Origin: Candidatus Liberibacter solanacearum CLso-ZC1
GTDB lineage: Bacteria > Pseudomonadota > Alphaproteobacteria > Rhizobiales > Rhizobiaceae
Direction: 5' to 3'
Assembly: GCF_000183665.1 (NCBI RefSeq)
Contig: NC_014774.1
Span: 496,001 to 560,000, forward strand
Length of the DNA stretch: 64,000 nt
The notes beneath the pieces were generated by a model that worked only from the letters and a program-made list of their open reading frames with translations, had not been told where the DNA came from and did no database searches. Shown here piece by piece: positions 20,924 through 30,517 of the stretch. Numbering within the stretch: position 1 is the stretch's first letter; every line of letters begins with the position of its first letter. A program made the translations under genes and the position numbers.

Positions 20924-20954
20924 TTGCAAATATGTAATATTATTTTCGCATAAT
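20924..20954 (+). promoter_or_regulatory. Candidate ldtP promoter
   Basis: TTGCAA (20924-20929) and CATAAT (20949-20954) are separated by 19 bp, ending about 34 bp before the ldtP start. Between them lies ATGTAATATT (20932-20941), similar to ATGTAACATT before ldtR. This is where an activator such as LdtR might bind. Spacing is long for sigma-70, so the call is tentative. Confidence 0.25.
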
Positions 20955-20988
20955 GTTCTAGTTACAAGGCTTGTATAGGGAAGGGAAT

Positions 20989-22284
20989 ATGATTAGTTAT
21001 TTAAAAATAATTAATGTTGTACATCGTTTTTTTACTTATTTAATATTACTTATGGGTTTATTTCTTGTGAAATATCCTGTTCGTGCTGATATATTAGATG
21101 AAATTACTAAAGAATCGTATCATGCTAATGTGGATAATCGTTTTGATACGTTGCTTTCTCGTCCGGATATTGGGATTGATTCATATGCTGCAATTGTTAG
21201 TAATGAAACAATTACCAATACTGAAAAGGCGATTGTATTTTATCAAGATATAGTTAGCAGGGGTGGCTGGCAACAATTGGCAAATCGTCCTTTGCGTTTA
21301 GGTGATTCTAGTGTTTTAGTACAGAAATTACGCGAAAGATTAATAATTTCAGGTGATCTTGATTCTTCAAAAGGATTTTCTTCGGTATTTGATTCATATG
21401 TTGAATCTGCGGTAAAATTTTTTCAAGCTAGGCATGGGCTATTTCCTGATGGAGTTGTTGATATAGCAACTCTCAAGGCTATCAACGTTCCTGCGGATCT
21501 GAGACTTAGACAATTGCGTGTAAATCTTTTGCGCATTAGCAATCTTTTAAAAAGAAAGATGGGTAGTCGTTATGTGTTAATTAATATTCCTTCTGCGTCG
21601 ATGGAAGCTGTTGAAAATGATAAGGTGGCATTACGTAGTGTCGCTATAGTTGGAAGAATTGATCGTCAGACTCCTATTCTGCATTCTAAAATAGATCGTA
21701 TTATGTTAAATCCATATTGGGTTATTCCACGCTCTATTATTAAGAAAGATTTGGTGGAGTTAGTGCGGGAATCTCCTGAATATTTGAAAGAGAGCAATAT
21801 CCATATAATAAATGATAAGGGGAAAGAAGTTCTTCCAGAAGATGTGGATTGGAATAGTGCGGATCTTCCTCATTTCATTTTTCGGCAGGATTCTGGGAAG
21901 AATAATGCAATGGCTTCGACTAAGATTGAATTCTATAGTCAAAATAACTCTTATATGCATGATACTCCAGAACCTTTTTTGTTTAGTCAAACTGCACGCT
22001 TTGAAACCTCAGGGTGTGTTCGTGTAAAAAATATAATCGATTTAAACGTATGGCTTCTTAAAAACATGCCTGGTTGGTCACGACATGATATTGAAGAAGT
22101 GATAAAAACGCGTAAAACTACTCCCGTTAAGCTTGATAAGGAGGTCCTGATACATTTTGTTTATATATCAGCTTGGTCGACAAAGGATTTAGTTGTTCAA
22201 TTTCGGGATGATGTTTATGGATTAGATAATGTCTACATCGATTCTATTCCTCTTCCAGGAAAGTATCCTGTAAATTCCACTTGA
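20989..22284 (+). CDS. ldtP: LdtP, periplasmic L,D-transpeptidase (YcbB/LdtD type)
   Basis: 431 aa. It cross-links or modifies peptidoglycan through 3-3 bonds. A signal peptide or anchor (about residues 10-30, ending before ADILDE) precedes a peptidoglycan-binding domain (about 95-165, LRLGDSSVLVQKLRERL). The YkuD catalytic domain has MHDTPEPFLF and the catalytic cysteine in ETSGCVRV, the YcbB form of the motif. The start MISYLK has GGGAAGGGA about 4-6 nt upstream. It lies about 200 bp after ldtR, same strand. LdtR activation of this gene is published for Liberibacter. It indicates that a wall is retained. Confidence 0.92.
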   Translation: MISYLKIINVVHRFFTYLILLMGLFLVKYPVRADILDEITKESYHANVDNRFDTLLSRPDIGIDSYAAIVSNETITNTEKAIVFYQDIVSRGGWQQLANRPLRLGDSSVLVQKLRERLIISGDLDSSKGFSSVFDSYVESAVKFFQARHGLFPDGVVDIATLKAINVPADLRLRQLRVNLLRISNLLKRKMGSRYVLINIPSASMEAVENDKVALRSVAIVGRIDRQTPILHSKIDRIMLNPYWVIPRSIIKKDLVELVRESPEYLKESNIHIINDKGKEVLPEDVDWNSADLPHFIFRQDSGKNNAMASTKIEFYSQNNSYMHDTPEPFLFSQTARFETSGCVRVKNIIDLNVWLLKNMPGWSRHDIEEVIKTRKTTPVKLDKEVLIHFVYISAWSTKDLVVQFRDDVYGLDNVYIDSIPLPGKYPVNST

Positions 22285-22370
22285 AGATTTATTGTCGGAG
22301 GATGTGTGTGTGCGTTTAACTGATAATTTGAGTACTAAGCTCTATAAATTGGGATATTAGGAATTGTATC

Positions 22371-23672
22371 ATGGTTGTAATGTGTAAAAATAATTTTTTT
22401 AATCAATCTTTGGCAGAATCTGATCCGGATATTTTTTCTCTTATTGGGAAAGAAGCGAGTAGACAGAATCATGAGATACAGCTTATTGCTTCTGAAAATA
22501 TGGTTTCGCGCGCTGTTTTAGAAGCACAAGGATCTATTCTTACCAATAAATATGCTGAAGGATATCCTGGCAATCGTTATTACGGTGGCTGTCAGTATGT
22601 CGATTATATTGAAGATATTGCGATTGAGCGGGCGAAAAAGTTATTCGATGTTAATTTTGTTAACGTTCAACCTCATTCTGGATCTCAGATGAATCAGGCA
22701 GTTTTTTTGGCATTAATGCAACCTGGTGATAGTTTCATGGGTTTGAGTTTGAATTCAGGGGGACATCTAACCCATGGATCGCCGGTGAACATGTCTGGAA
22801 AGTGGTTTAAATCCATTCCTTATAATGTTAGAGAAGCAGATGGTTTGCTTGACATGGATGAAGTTAAAAGCTTGGCTTTTTCGCATAAGCCTAAGCTGAT
22901 TATAGTAGGTGGAACAGCCTATTCTCGCTTTTGGGACTGGGAACATTTTCGTTCGATTGCCGATTCTGTCGGTGCATATCTTATGGCTGATATATCGCAT
23001 GTTTCCGGACTTGTTGTAGGAGGGCAACATCCATCTCCTGTTCCACATTGTCATATAGTTACGACGACAACACACAAGTCTTTAAGAGGCCCACGTGGTG
23101 GATTGGTGATGACTAATCACGCAGAATTAGCTAAAAAGATTAATAGTGCGGTTTTCCCAGGATTACAGGGAGGTCCGTTCATGCATTCTATTGCGGCTAA
23201 AGCAGTTGCGTTTGGTGAAGCTTTAAGCCCTGGATTTAAAGATTATGCTAAGCAGATTACGCTGAACTCTCAAGCTCTTGCAAAGAAAATGCAAGTTTTA
23301 GGATTTGATATTGTTTCTGGTGGTACGGATAACCACCTTATGTTAGTAGATTTGCGTACGAAGAAGATGACAGGTAAAAATGCTGAAAGTATTCTTGGAC
23401 GGGTTTCTATTACTTGTAATAAAAACAGTGTTCCATTTGATCCAGAAAGTCCATTTGTCACTTCTGGTATTCGTTTGGGTACGCCATCTGGTACAACGAG
23501 AGGATTCAAAGAAAAAGATTTTGAATATATAGGTGAGTTGATTGCAGAAGCTCTTGATGGATTTTCGTCCGGCGAACTGAATCATTCAGTAGAATTATCT
23601 GTTCTTCATAAGGTTAAAGAGTTTATTTCTCTTTTCCCTACCTATGATTTTGCTTGTTCGGAAGTCAAGTAG
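22371..23672 (+). CDS. glyA: Serine hydroxymethyltransferase
   Basis: 433 aa PLP enzyme interconverting serine and glycine with tetrahydrofolate. Seen: [26 protein letters not shown], and the PLP lysine in [18 protein letters not shown] is 9 nt before the ATG. In rhizobia glyA is followed by nrdR and then ribD. Here only 29 nt separate glyA from ribD, so nrdR is absent. Probably the first gene of a glyA-ribD-ribE-ribH-nusB operon. Confidence 0.96.
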   Translation: MVVMCKNNFFNQSLAESDPDIFSLIGKEASRQNHEIQLIASENMVSRAVLEAQGSILTNKYAEGYPGNRYYGGCQYVDYIEDIAIERAKKLFDVNFVNVQPHSGSQMNQAVFLALMQPGDSFMGLSLNSGGHLTHGSPVNMSGKWFKSIPYNVREADGLLDMDEVKSLAFSHKPKLIIVGGTAYSRFWDWEHFRSIADSVGAYLMADISHVSGLVVGGQHPSPVPHCHIVTTTTHKSLRGPRGGLVMTNHAELAKKINSAVFPGLQGGPFMHSIAAKAVAFGEALSPGFKDYAKQITLNSQALAKKMQVLGFDIVSGGTDNHLMLVDLRTKKMTGKNAESILGRVSITCNKNSVPFDPESPFVTSGIRLGTPSGTTRGFKEKDFEYIGELIAEALDGFSSGELNHSVELSVLHKVKEFISLFPTYDFACSEVK

Positions 23673-23701
23673 TTGTTTTTTATACTATAGGAACTTATAT
23701 A

Positions 23702-24805
23702 GTGTCCCTATCTTCTCTTGATGAAAGGTTTATGTCTGTTGCGTTACGATTTTCTTGTTGGGGGACAGGATTGACAGGGACTAATCCATCTGTTGCTTGT
23801 TTGATCGTAAAGGATGGTATTATTGTTGGAAGGGGTGTCACTGCTTATGGAGGACGTCCTCATGCTGAAACTCAAGCTCTTGAAGAAGCCGGAGAAAGAG
23901 CACGTGGTGCAACGGCTTATGTCACGTTAGAGCCGTGTTCACATTATGGTCAAGCACCTCCTTGTGCAAAATTTATTGTTGAAGCCGGAATAAGTCGTGT
24001 TGTTGTCTGTGTTATTGATCCTGATGTGCGAGTTTCTGGGCGTGGATTACAGTGGTTGTCACAAAAAGGAATTGTTGTTGATAAGGTATTAGAAAGAGAA
24101 GGAGAGAGAGTTCTTGGAGCTTATTTAACGCGTCAAGTAAAAAATCGTTCTCATGTAATTCTGAAGCTTGCATTATCACAAGATAATATGATTGGGATAG
24201 TTGGATGTGGTAATGTTTCTATCACGGGATTGATTTCAAGAAAGCAAGTACATTTACTAAGAGCGCAGTCAGATGCTATTCTTGTTGGTATAGGCACGGT
24301 AATATCTGATAATCCAGAATTAACTTGTAGATTAGATGGGTTAAAAGATCGTTCTCCTATTCGTATCATTTTGGATCCACATTTAAAAATATCTCTTTCT
24401 TCTAGGATTATGCAAACAGCATCGTTAGCGCCAGTTATTATTGTAACTGAAAAAAATGATTGTAATCTTGCTCTTTCTATAAAAAAAAAGAATGTAGATA
24501 TCGTTCATTGTAATTGTCGTGATTTGAAAAAGTTATTAGCTATATTGGCAGATCGTGGTATTACTTCTTTATTGGTAGAAGGAGGGGCGAGGGTAGCTCG
24601 TTCTTTTATGATGTCTGGATTCGTTGATTCTATTATTCTTTATAAGTCACAGAAAATTATAGGTACAAGTGGTATTGCTTCTCCTTTGGAAGAGGAATTT
24701 ATTGAAAATAATTTTATGTGTGTTCGACGTGATGGTTTTGGTTCTGATGTTTGTTTTGAGTATGTAAGGAAAAACTTTTGTTTACAGGAATCGTTACTGA
24801 TATAG
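23702..24805 (+). CDS. ribD: Bifunctional riboflavin biosynthesis deaminase/reductase
   Basis: 367 aa from a GTG start (AGGA about 9 nt upstream). An ATG ten codons on (MSVALRFS, AAAGG close upstream) is the alternative. The N-terminal deaminase has the zinc motif HAETQALEEAG then LEPCSHYGQAPPC. The C-terminal reductase (about 145 on) has SQDNMIG, SDAILVGIGTV and LLVEGGARVARSF. It converts the GTP-derived pyrimidine to 5-amino-6-ribitylaminouracil phosphate. Its 3' end overlaps ribE by 28 nt. Confidence 0.93.
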   Translation: MSLSSLDERFMSVALRFSCWGTGLTGTNPSVACLIVKDGIIVGRGVTAYGGRPHAETQALEEAGERARGATAYVTLEPCSHYGQAPPCAKFIVEAGISRVVVCVIDPDVRVSGRGLQWLSQKGIVVDKVLEREGERVLGAYLTRQVKNRSHVILKLALSQDNMIGIVGCGNVSITGLISRKQVHLLRAQSDAILVGIGTVISDNPELTCRLDGLKDRSPIRIILDPHLKISLSSRIMQTASLAPVIIVTEKNDCNLALSIKKKNVDIVHCNCRDLKKLLAILADRGITSLLVEGGARVARSFMMSGFVDSIILYKSQKIIGTSGIASPLEEEFIENNFMCVRRDGFGSDVCFEYVRKNFCLQESLLI

Positions 24806-25392
24806 GACAAATTATAGCTATCATGCCAATAGCCAAAGGCTTACGGTTGCGTTTGATGACATCCTATGATACTTCCACTATGAGAGTTGGATGCTCTATA
24901 GCACATGCGGGTATTTGTTTGACAGTTGTGCAATTATCAGACGAGAGCTCTGTAAACAATTGGTATGAAGTAGAGATTTGGGAAGAAACTAATCGTTTGA
25001 CCAATGTGGTTGCATGGGAGATAGGTACTTTTGTTAATTTAGAACGTTCTATGAAATTAGGTGATGAATTGGATGGACATCTTGTTTCTGGTCATGTTGA
25101 TGGGACGGTAGAAATTCTTTTTATGGATTTTTTTGGTGATTCTGTATATTGTCGTCTCAGCCTTCCCCATAACTTAGAGAAATTTATAGCGGTTAAAGGA
25201 TCTGTATGCCTTAATGGAGTATCTCTAACAGTGAATTTAGTGGGGGATAATTTTTTTGATGTTTTATTAATTCGCCATACTATTGAACAAACAACTTGGA
25301 GTATGCATAAAACAGGTGATTTAATTAATATAGAAGTTGATTCTATGATGCGGTATATCTCTCGGTTATGTGCATTTACTGCTTTTAAATAA
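24778..25392 (+). CDS. ribE: Riboflavin synthase alpha subunit (TTG start)
   Basis: 204 aa. It dismutates two 6,7-dimethyl-8-ribityllumazines to riboflavin. Two homologous barrels, each with the family start: MFTGIVTDIGQI at residue 1 and ERSMKLGDELDGHLVSGHVDG in the second half. The TTG at 24778 must be the start because MFTGIV is the universal N-terminus. AAGGA sits 8 nt upstream, inside the end of ribD. The 28-nt overlap implies coupled translation. Confidence 0.93.
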   Translation: MFTGIVTDIGQIIAIMPIAKGLRLRLMTSYDTSTMRVGCSIAHAGICLTVVQLSDESSVNNWYEVEIWEETNRLTNVVAWEIGTFVNLERSMKLGDELDGHLVSGHVDGTVEILFMDFFGDSVYCRLSLPHNLEKFIAVKGSVCLNGVSLTVNLVGDNFFDVLLIRHTIEQTTWSMHKTGDLINIEVDSMMRYISRLCAFTAFK

Positions 25393-25461
25393 AATATAGT
25401 AAAATTTTGATGGTTTGTTGAGGGGTTGTCTGATTTTTTTATTGTAGTGGAGTATTGGTGA

Positions 25462-25929
25462 GTGGCGGTTTTGGTTCCTCGTGTTTTGATTATAGAAGCA
25501 CGCTTCTATGAAAATCTTTCTAAAATGCTTCTTGAGGGTTGTGTAAATTTTTTGAACAACAAGGATGTGAAATGGGATTCGGTGGTAACGCCAGGCGTTT
25601 TAGAGATTCCAGCTGCTATTAGCATGGCAATGAATGCTACTGCCTATCAAGTGTATAATGGAATTATCGTTCTTGGCATTGTAATGAGGGGAGAGACTTC
25701 TCACTGTGATATTATAGCACAGGCGGTAACACGTGGGCTTATAGATATTTCGATTAAGGATTCTTTGCCTATTGGGAATGGAATTGTTGTAGTAGATAAC
25801 GAAAAACAAGCCCTAGATCGTGTTAGTTCTGCTTGTTTAAATAGAGGGGGATGTGCAGCTCGTTCTGTTCTCACAATGATTGAATTAAAAGGTTTTTTTA
25901 ACAATAGATTTCATGACAATACAAGATAA
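25462..25929 (+). CDS. ribH: 6,7-dimethyl-8-ribityllumazine synthase
   Basis: 155 aa, the lumazine synthase that supplies the RibE substrate. Motifs: GVLEIPAAISMA, and GIVMRGETSHCDII with the catalytic His. The start is GTG (GGAG about 9 nt upstream), giving MAVLVPRVLIIEARFYENL, the usual family start. Seventy nucleotides after ribE and overlapping nusB by 17 nt. With ribD and ribE the operon covers the late riboflavin pathway; ribA/ribB are elsewhere or absent. Confidence 0.93.
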   Translation: MAVLVPRVLIIEARFYENLSKMLLEGCVNFLNNKDVKWDSVVTPGVLEIPAAISMAMNATAYQVYNGIIVLGIVMRGETSHCDIIAQAVTRGLIDISIKDSLPIGNGIVVVDNEKQALDRVSSACLNRGGCAARSVLTMIELKGFFNNRFHDNTR

Positions 25930-26425
25930 TAAAACAACTGTTAAGCTAGCTCTCCGAAGAGGGATAGCAAGGATTTCTGCGGTACAAGCACTATACCAAA
26001 TTGATATAGTTGGTTGTAGTCTAGTAGATGTGATTTCTGAATATGAGATGCATCGATTTTGTGCCGATAAGGATATAGATGAGGACAATATTTATTCGCA
26101 AGTTGATTTAGAGTGGTTTCACACCATCATGCATGGTGTTGTCAAAAATAAAGAGCTTGTTGATTCATTGATTTCCTCTTGTCTGACAGAGAAATGGAGC
26201 TTTTCTAGATTGGATTTGATTTTATGTGCTATCTTGAGAGCGGGTGTATTTGAATTAATTGAATGTCATTCTGTTCCAGTAAGGGTCATTATCTCTGAAT
26301 ATGTTTGCATAGCGCATGATTTTCTTTACGGAGATGAGCCAAAATTCGTTAATGCTGTTTTGGACAAAGTATCTCGTACACCAGAAGTGCAGAGTAAAAG
26401 AAGTGATTCTGCTATAATTCAATAA
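25913..26425 (+). CDS. nusB: Transcription antitermination factor NusB
   Basis: 170 aa all-helical protein that, with NusE (S10), binds boxA in rRNA leaders to suppress termination. RRGIARISAVQALYQIDIV is the family start, and RLDLILCAILRAGVFEL and VIISEYVCIAHDF are the core helices. It overlaps ribH by 17 nt, the usual ribH-nusB arrangement of alphaproteobacteria. A C-terminal stretch SRTPEVQSKRSDSAIIQ is unconserved. Confidence 0.93.
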   Translation: MTIQDNKTTVKLALRRGIARISAVQALYQIDIVGCSLVDVISEYEMHRFCADKDIDEDNIYSQVDLEWFHTIMHGVVKNKELVDSLISSCLTEKWSFSRLDLILCAILRAGVFELIECHSVPVRVIISEYVCIAHDFLYGDEPKFVNAVLDKVSRTPEVQSKRSDSAIIQ

Positions 26426-26488
26426 ATTAGTAGCTCTATTTTTTAATGTGGAGTCGCAAAAGAAGGAGACTGAAATAGTTATTTTTAA

Positions 26489-26953
26489 CTAGCCTCGACC
26501 ACGGTATTGGGGAACATCTTGATTGGGAAGGAATATGCCTTTTGGAGGAGAAGATGTTTGCCAAAATATATCAATAGGCATGCCTCCTCTAGGATACCAA
26601 TACGCACCAATACGCAACCATTTTGGTTCAAGGACTTGTACTAACCTCTTCGCAATATAAATAGAACAATCTTCGTGGAAAGAAGGATAATTACGAAAAG
26701 AAGTTGTAAATAGTTTAAGAGATTTTGATTCTATTAGCCAATTTTGGGGTATATAGTCTATGATTATATGTGCGAAATCTGGCTGAGAAGTAACGGGACA
26801 TAGTGAGGTAAACTCCGGTATTGTAAACCTCACAACATAATTGCAATCTTTGTGGTTGGATGGAATCTTTTCTAGGGGAGCTTCTTTGGGATTATCGTGA
26901 ATTTTTGCTTTCCTTCCAAGAATCGACAGTCCATCTAATATGATTTCAGACAT
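26489..26953 (-). CDS. queF: NADPH-dependent preQ0 reductase
   Basis: 154 aa short (unimodular) QueF. It reduces 7-cyano-7-deazaguanine to preQ1 for the queuosine tRNA modification. The catalytic cysteine lies in [15 protein letters not shown]. The QueF motif [14 protein letters not shown] and the glutamate-containing [10 protein letters not shown] are present. It starts 8 nt after the CDF gene stop with GGGGGAG just upstream, so the two are probably co-transcribed. Convergent with nusB. Confidence 0.93.
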   Translation of the reverse strand: MSEIILDGLSILGRKAKIHDNPKEAPLEKIPSNHKDCNYVVRFTIPEFTSLCPVTSQPDFAHIIIDYIPQNWLIESKSLKLFTTSFRNYPSFHEDCSIYIAKRLVQVLEPKWLRIGAYWYPRGGMPIDIFWQTSSPPKGIFLPNQDVPQYRGRG

Positions 26954-26961
26954 TGCTCCCC

Positions 26962-27861
26962 CTATAATTGGACGTGAATTCCATGGACCCGTTCATTTTC
27001 AGGTTCAATATGAATAGTGATGATAGCTTGATTAATATCTTCTTCTATGGATTTTTCCAAGTGATTGCAAATTTTATGTGCGTTTAAAACCGTCATATTT
27101 GAATCTACTACTAAGTGAAAATTTATGAAAAAAGTTGCGCCAGCCTGTCTTACTTTTAAATCATGGATTCCAAGTGATCCAGAAGCGTTGAGTGCAATAA
27201 TGTTTTTTATTTTCTCTAAATACTCTGGCTGGACGGCGCCATCCATGAGATTTTTTATAGAAAATGATATTACTTTCCATCCTTGATACAACATATTCAG
27301 AGCTATCAAAATTGCCATGATGGAATCTAGCGAAGTATATTGTGTTATGAGTGTTAAGCAAAGTCCACAAAAAACACCTATGGACATTATTACATCTGAG
27401 ATAAAATGTTTTCCGTTCGCTTTGAGTGAAGCGGAATGTTTTTTTTCTCCATAGTAAATTAGCCATTTGCCCCAAAATAGACTAATTGTGCTAGCGGTAA
27501 GGCTGATGAGCAAGCCTACTATTGAAATATCGTTAGAGAGGGGACTATAAGAATTGTTCCAAGATTCGTAGAGTGCTATCAATGCGATATTTACCATCAG
27601 CAACCCTTCTACGACGGCTGCAATATATTCTGCTTTTTGATGTCCAAAAGGATGGGTTTTATCAGCAGGGCGAGATGCATATTTTATTGTAAAAAAAGAT
27701 ATAATTGCTGTGATAATATTAACGATGGATTCGAGACCATCTGATAGCAATGAGACAAAACCAGTAATATACCATGCAAAAATCTTTAAAGAAGTTATTG
27801 CTATGGATATTAAGATTCCCCATAACGCCATTTGTAACATGTTCGGACAATTTATTTTCAT
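26962..27861 (-). CDS. Cation diffusion facilitator (divalent metal/H+ antiporter)
   Basis: 299 aa CDF exporter. Six membrane spans cover about 1-200, with the metal-site motifs SLLSDGLES (span II; Ser-Asp, degenerate relative to HxxxD) and [12 protein letters not shown] (span V). The loop [13 protein letters not shown] is the family signature. The C-terminal cytoplasmic ferredoxin-like domain ends with HIEPENE. CDF proteins export Zn, Fe, Mn or Co; the substrate cannot be told from sequence. No good ribosome-binding site before the first ATG; MLQMALW seven codons on is an alternative start. Confidence 0.88.
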   Translation of the reverse strand: MKINCPNMLQMALWGILISIAITSLKIFAWYITGFVSLLSDGLESIVNIITAIISFFTIKYASRPADKTHPFGHQKAEYIAAVVEGLLMVNIALIALYESWNNSYSPLSNDISIVGLLISLTASTISLFWGKWLIYYGEKKHSASLKANGKHFISDVIMSIGVFCGLCLTLITQYTSLDSIMAILIALNMLYQGWKVISFSIKNLMDGAVQPEYLEKIKNIIALNASGSLGIHDLKVRQAGATFFINFHLVVDSNMTVLNAHKICNHLEKSIEEDINQAIITIHIEPENERVHGIHVQL

Positions 27862-28671
27862 GAAGAGGTTTGTTTTCCTTAATATATTTTATCATACCTC
27901 ATCTGTAGGATTTGTCATTTATATCAGAATCTTTGGTCAATGTCATTAATGAATATTTATAATATTAGTTTCAATTTTACTCTTACTTGGGATAATCATT
28001 ACCTCTTCTTTATAGATATAAAAAATATAAAATAAACGCTATTTTAATGATATTTTTAAAAAATAGGATGAGATAATAACTTGTTTATTACTTGTTCCTT
28101 TCTATAGATAATATTTAAATTGTTTATATACTGTAGTAGCGAGGAATCAAGGTCCATGGTATGATATACGTTTAAGACCATGAAAATGGTTTGAAATATT
28201 CATTTTTCTAATTGCGTTCATTTAGCATATAACAGTAGTTTTTAAAAGAAGAGAAAAATCATTTTGGTAATGCTATAGTTCTAAGAAATGAGTGTTTGCT
28301 ATGTGATTAGTTCTTTAATCCCAAACTCTCATTCTTTTTCCGTTTTTAGTGGCTGATATTTGAGGAAATAGCAGAAAGATTTGGAGAGGTTAAATTTTAT
28401 TTTTTGAGGATATATGCTGTGAATATCATTCATATTTTTTGAAGAGAAAAAGTCATTCTATCTTTGAAAAATGTTGTATACAAAGGAGTGATGTGTATCT
28501 TTTAAATGATGATTTGTCAGATCTTCACATTCTATTGCGGATAATAATTGACATTGCGTTTGTTGGTTTTTTATCACTATTTATTATGCGTATTTTTTTA
28601 TGATATTAAAGAATTTAATATTCTCTGTTGTAAGGATTGCAGTGATTAAATTCAAAAAAAGGTACTTAGTG
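27862..28671. other. Long intergenic region upstream of choX
   Basis: About 800 bp, very AT-rich, with no coding frame I can support. Contents of note: CGAGGAATCAAGG at 28139-28151, almost identical to a sequence before ldtR, and overlapping short inverted repeats at 28155-28190 that can fold in two exclusive ways. Rhizobia often have betI near choline genes; none is recognisable here. It may be decayed sequence plus the choX promoter. Confidence 0.45.
28155..28190 (+). other. Alternative hairpins upstream of choX
   Basis: CATGGT (28155-28160) can pair with ACCATG (28177-28182). ACCAT (28177-28181) can instead pair with ATGGT (28186-28190) around a GAAA loop. The two pairings exclude each other. 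Stems are only 5-6 bp, so this may be chance. Confidence 0.2.
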
Positions 28672-29604
28672 ATGTATAAAGTATTAGGGTTTATTGTCTT
28701 TTTTTCTACAGCATTTTCTATGGGTTATGCCAAAGATTCTGATTTTTGTGCGCCCGTGCATTTCTCGGATACTGGATGGACTGACATTACGACTACGACA
28801 TCTATGACTTCGGTTATTTTGGAAGAAATATTGGGTTATAAGACCAATATTAAATTGCTTTCAATGCCCGTTACTCTTCGAGCACTGAAAAACAAAGATA
28901 TAGATGTCTTTATGGGATATTGGTATCCATCACATGAAAAATCCATTGCTCCATATGTAAAAGAAGGATCGATTAAAGTTGTGGCGGAAAATCTTCAAGG
29001 AGCAAAATATATGCTTGCAGTCAATGATGCAGGATTCGCACTTGGCATAAAGAGCTATCAAGATATAGCAAAATATAGTCAGCAGCTTGGCTATAAGATT
29101 TATGGCATTGATCCTGGAAACAACGGTAATCAGCGTATTTTGGATATGATTCAATCTGATAAGTTTTCTCTTAAGAATTTTCGCTTAATAGAAGCTTCCG
29201 AACAGGCTTCTTTTGCTCAAGTTCGGCGCAACCAAAAAAATAATATTCCCGCAGTCTTTTTAAGTTGGGAACCTCATCCTATTAATCTTGACCTTAATAT
29301 ACATTATTTACTCGGTGGTGAAGATATCTCTGGATTTGGAAAAGCATCCGTTTATACCGTAGTTCGTTCGGATTATATAGACAAATGTCCTAATGTAGGT
29401 AGATTACTCAAAAATATTAAATTTTCCGTTGCATTAGAAAATGAGATGATGAAATTAGTTTTGCATGATAAAAAAGATCCTAAATCTGTTGGAAGGGATA
29501 TTTTGCGTTCTAATCCTGATCTTTTAAAGGGTTGGCTTGTGGGAGTTACAAGATTTAATGGAGAAGATCCCCTTAGTGAAGTGGAAAAATTTATAAAAAA
29601 CTAA
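28672..29604 (+). CDS. choX: Choline/betaine ABC transporter substrate-binding protein
   Basis: About 310 aa from the ATG giving MYKVLGFIV (AAAGG upstream); earlier in-frame starts lack support. A signal peptide ends near YAKDSD. It belongs to the glycine betaine/choline-binding OpuAC family, type ChoX. Aromatic ligand-box residues are visible in DTGWTDI, GYWYPS and SWEPHP. It captures quaternary amines in the periplasm for ChoW and ChoV, encoded next. In rhizobia ChoX is choline specific. Choline can feed osmoprotection or phosphatidylcholine synthesis. Choline versus betaine preference is inferred. Confidence 0.88.
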   Translation: MYKVLGFIVFFSTAFSMGYAKDSDFCAPVHFSDTGWTDITTTTSMTSVILEEILGYKTNIKLLSMPVTLRALKNKDIDVFMGYWYPSHEKSIAPYVKEGSIKVVAENLQGAKYMLAVNDAGFALGIKSYQDIAKYSQQLGYKIYGIDPGNNGNQRILDMIQSDKFSLKNFRLIEASEQASFAQVRRNQKNNIPAVFLSWEPHPINLDLNIHYLLGGEDISGFGKASVYTVVRSDYIDKCPNVGRLLKNIKFSVALENEMMKLVLHDKKDPKSVGRDILRSNPDLLKGWLVGVTRFNGEDPLSEVEKFIKN

Positions 29605-29671
29605 ATATTTAATTGGCGGTTATGTTGTTATATGGATGGAAATTTTGTTGTATGAAAAATAGGATGAGAAA

Positions 29672-30517
29672 TTGAATTGGATTATTCAGACGCATATTCC
29701 CTTAGGCGATTATTTACAAGCTTTTTTTTCATATCTTACTAACAACGGAGAGTGGTTTTTCAGTTTTTTATCATTTATCTTGCTTAAGATTGTAAACTTT
29801 ATTTTATTCCTTCTCCAATTTTTTTCTCCATTAGTATCTATTTGTATTTTGTCCTTGTTAGTATTAGTTATTAAGCGCTCTATAGCTATTACAGTTGGTA
29901 CGGCTATGGGTCTGTTATTGATTGTTAATCAGGGATATTGGCAAGAAACAACGGAAACTTTGTCTTTAGTATTAGTTTCTACCTCTATTTCTATGTTAAT
30001 AGGCGTCCCTCTTGGAGTTTTTGCCGCTTGGTATCCAAGATTCTATTCCATCATACGCTTATTGCTTGATTCTATGCAGACTATTCCGACATTCGTGTAT
30101 CTTATTCCGGCATTAGTTCTTTTTGGTCTTGGAATGGTTCCAGGAATGGTTGCAACAATTGTGTTTTCTATTCCGACTTCTGTTCGTTTAACTCGACTGG
30201 GAATTATTTCAACGCCTCCAGTTCTTAAAGAAGCAGCACGTGCATTTGGAGCAACGCCGTTTCAGGTTTTTCGTAAAGTAGAGCTCCCATTCGCAATACC
30301 ACAGATTGTAGCAAGTTTGACGCAAACAATCATGCTGTCTTTGTCAATGGTTGTAGTAACTGCGCTGGTTGGCTCCGATGGTTTAGGGGTGCCAGTATTG
30401 CGTGCTCTTAATACAGTCGATATAGGAAAAGGATTTGAATCAGGTTTTTGTATTGTTATTATAGCAATTATACTAGATCGTTTGTTTAGTATTCCAGATC
30501 CAAGAGATATGACATGA
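29672..30517 (+). CDS. choW: Choline ABC transporter permease (TTG start)
   Basis: 281 aa inner-membrane permease with about six spans. The BPD_transp_1 domain carries the EAA loop EAARAFGATPFQVFRKVELP, where the ATPase docks. The start is TTG, with AGGATGAG about 6 nt upstream, giving MNWIIQTHIPLGDYL, typical of rhizobial ChoW. The stop overlaps the next start as ATGA, so choW and choV are coupled. Confidence 0.9.
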   Translation: MNWIIQTHIPLGDYLQAFFSYLTNNGEWFFSFLSFILLKIVNFILFLLQFFSPLVSICILSLLVLVIKRSIAITVGTAMGLLLIVNQGYWQETTETLSLVLVSTSISMLIGVPLGVFAAWYPRFYSIIRLLLDSMQTIPTFVYLIPALVLFGLGMVPGMVATIVFSIPTSVRLTRLGIISTPPVLKEAARAFGATPFQVFRKVELPFAIPQIVASLTQTIMLSLSMVVVTALVGSDGLGVPVLRALNTVDIGKGFESGFCIVIIAIILDRLFSIPDPRDMT

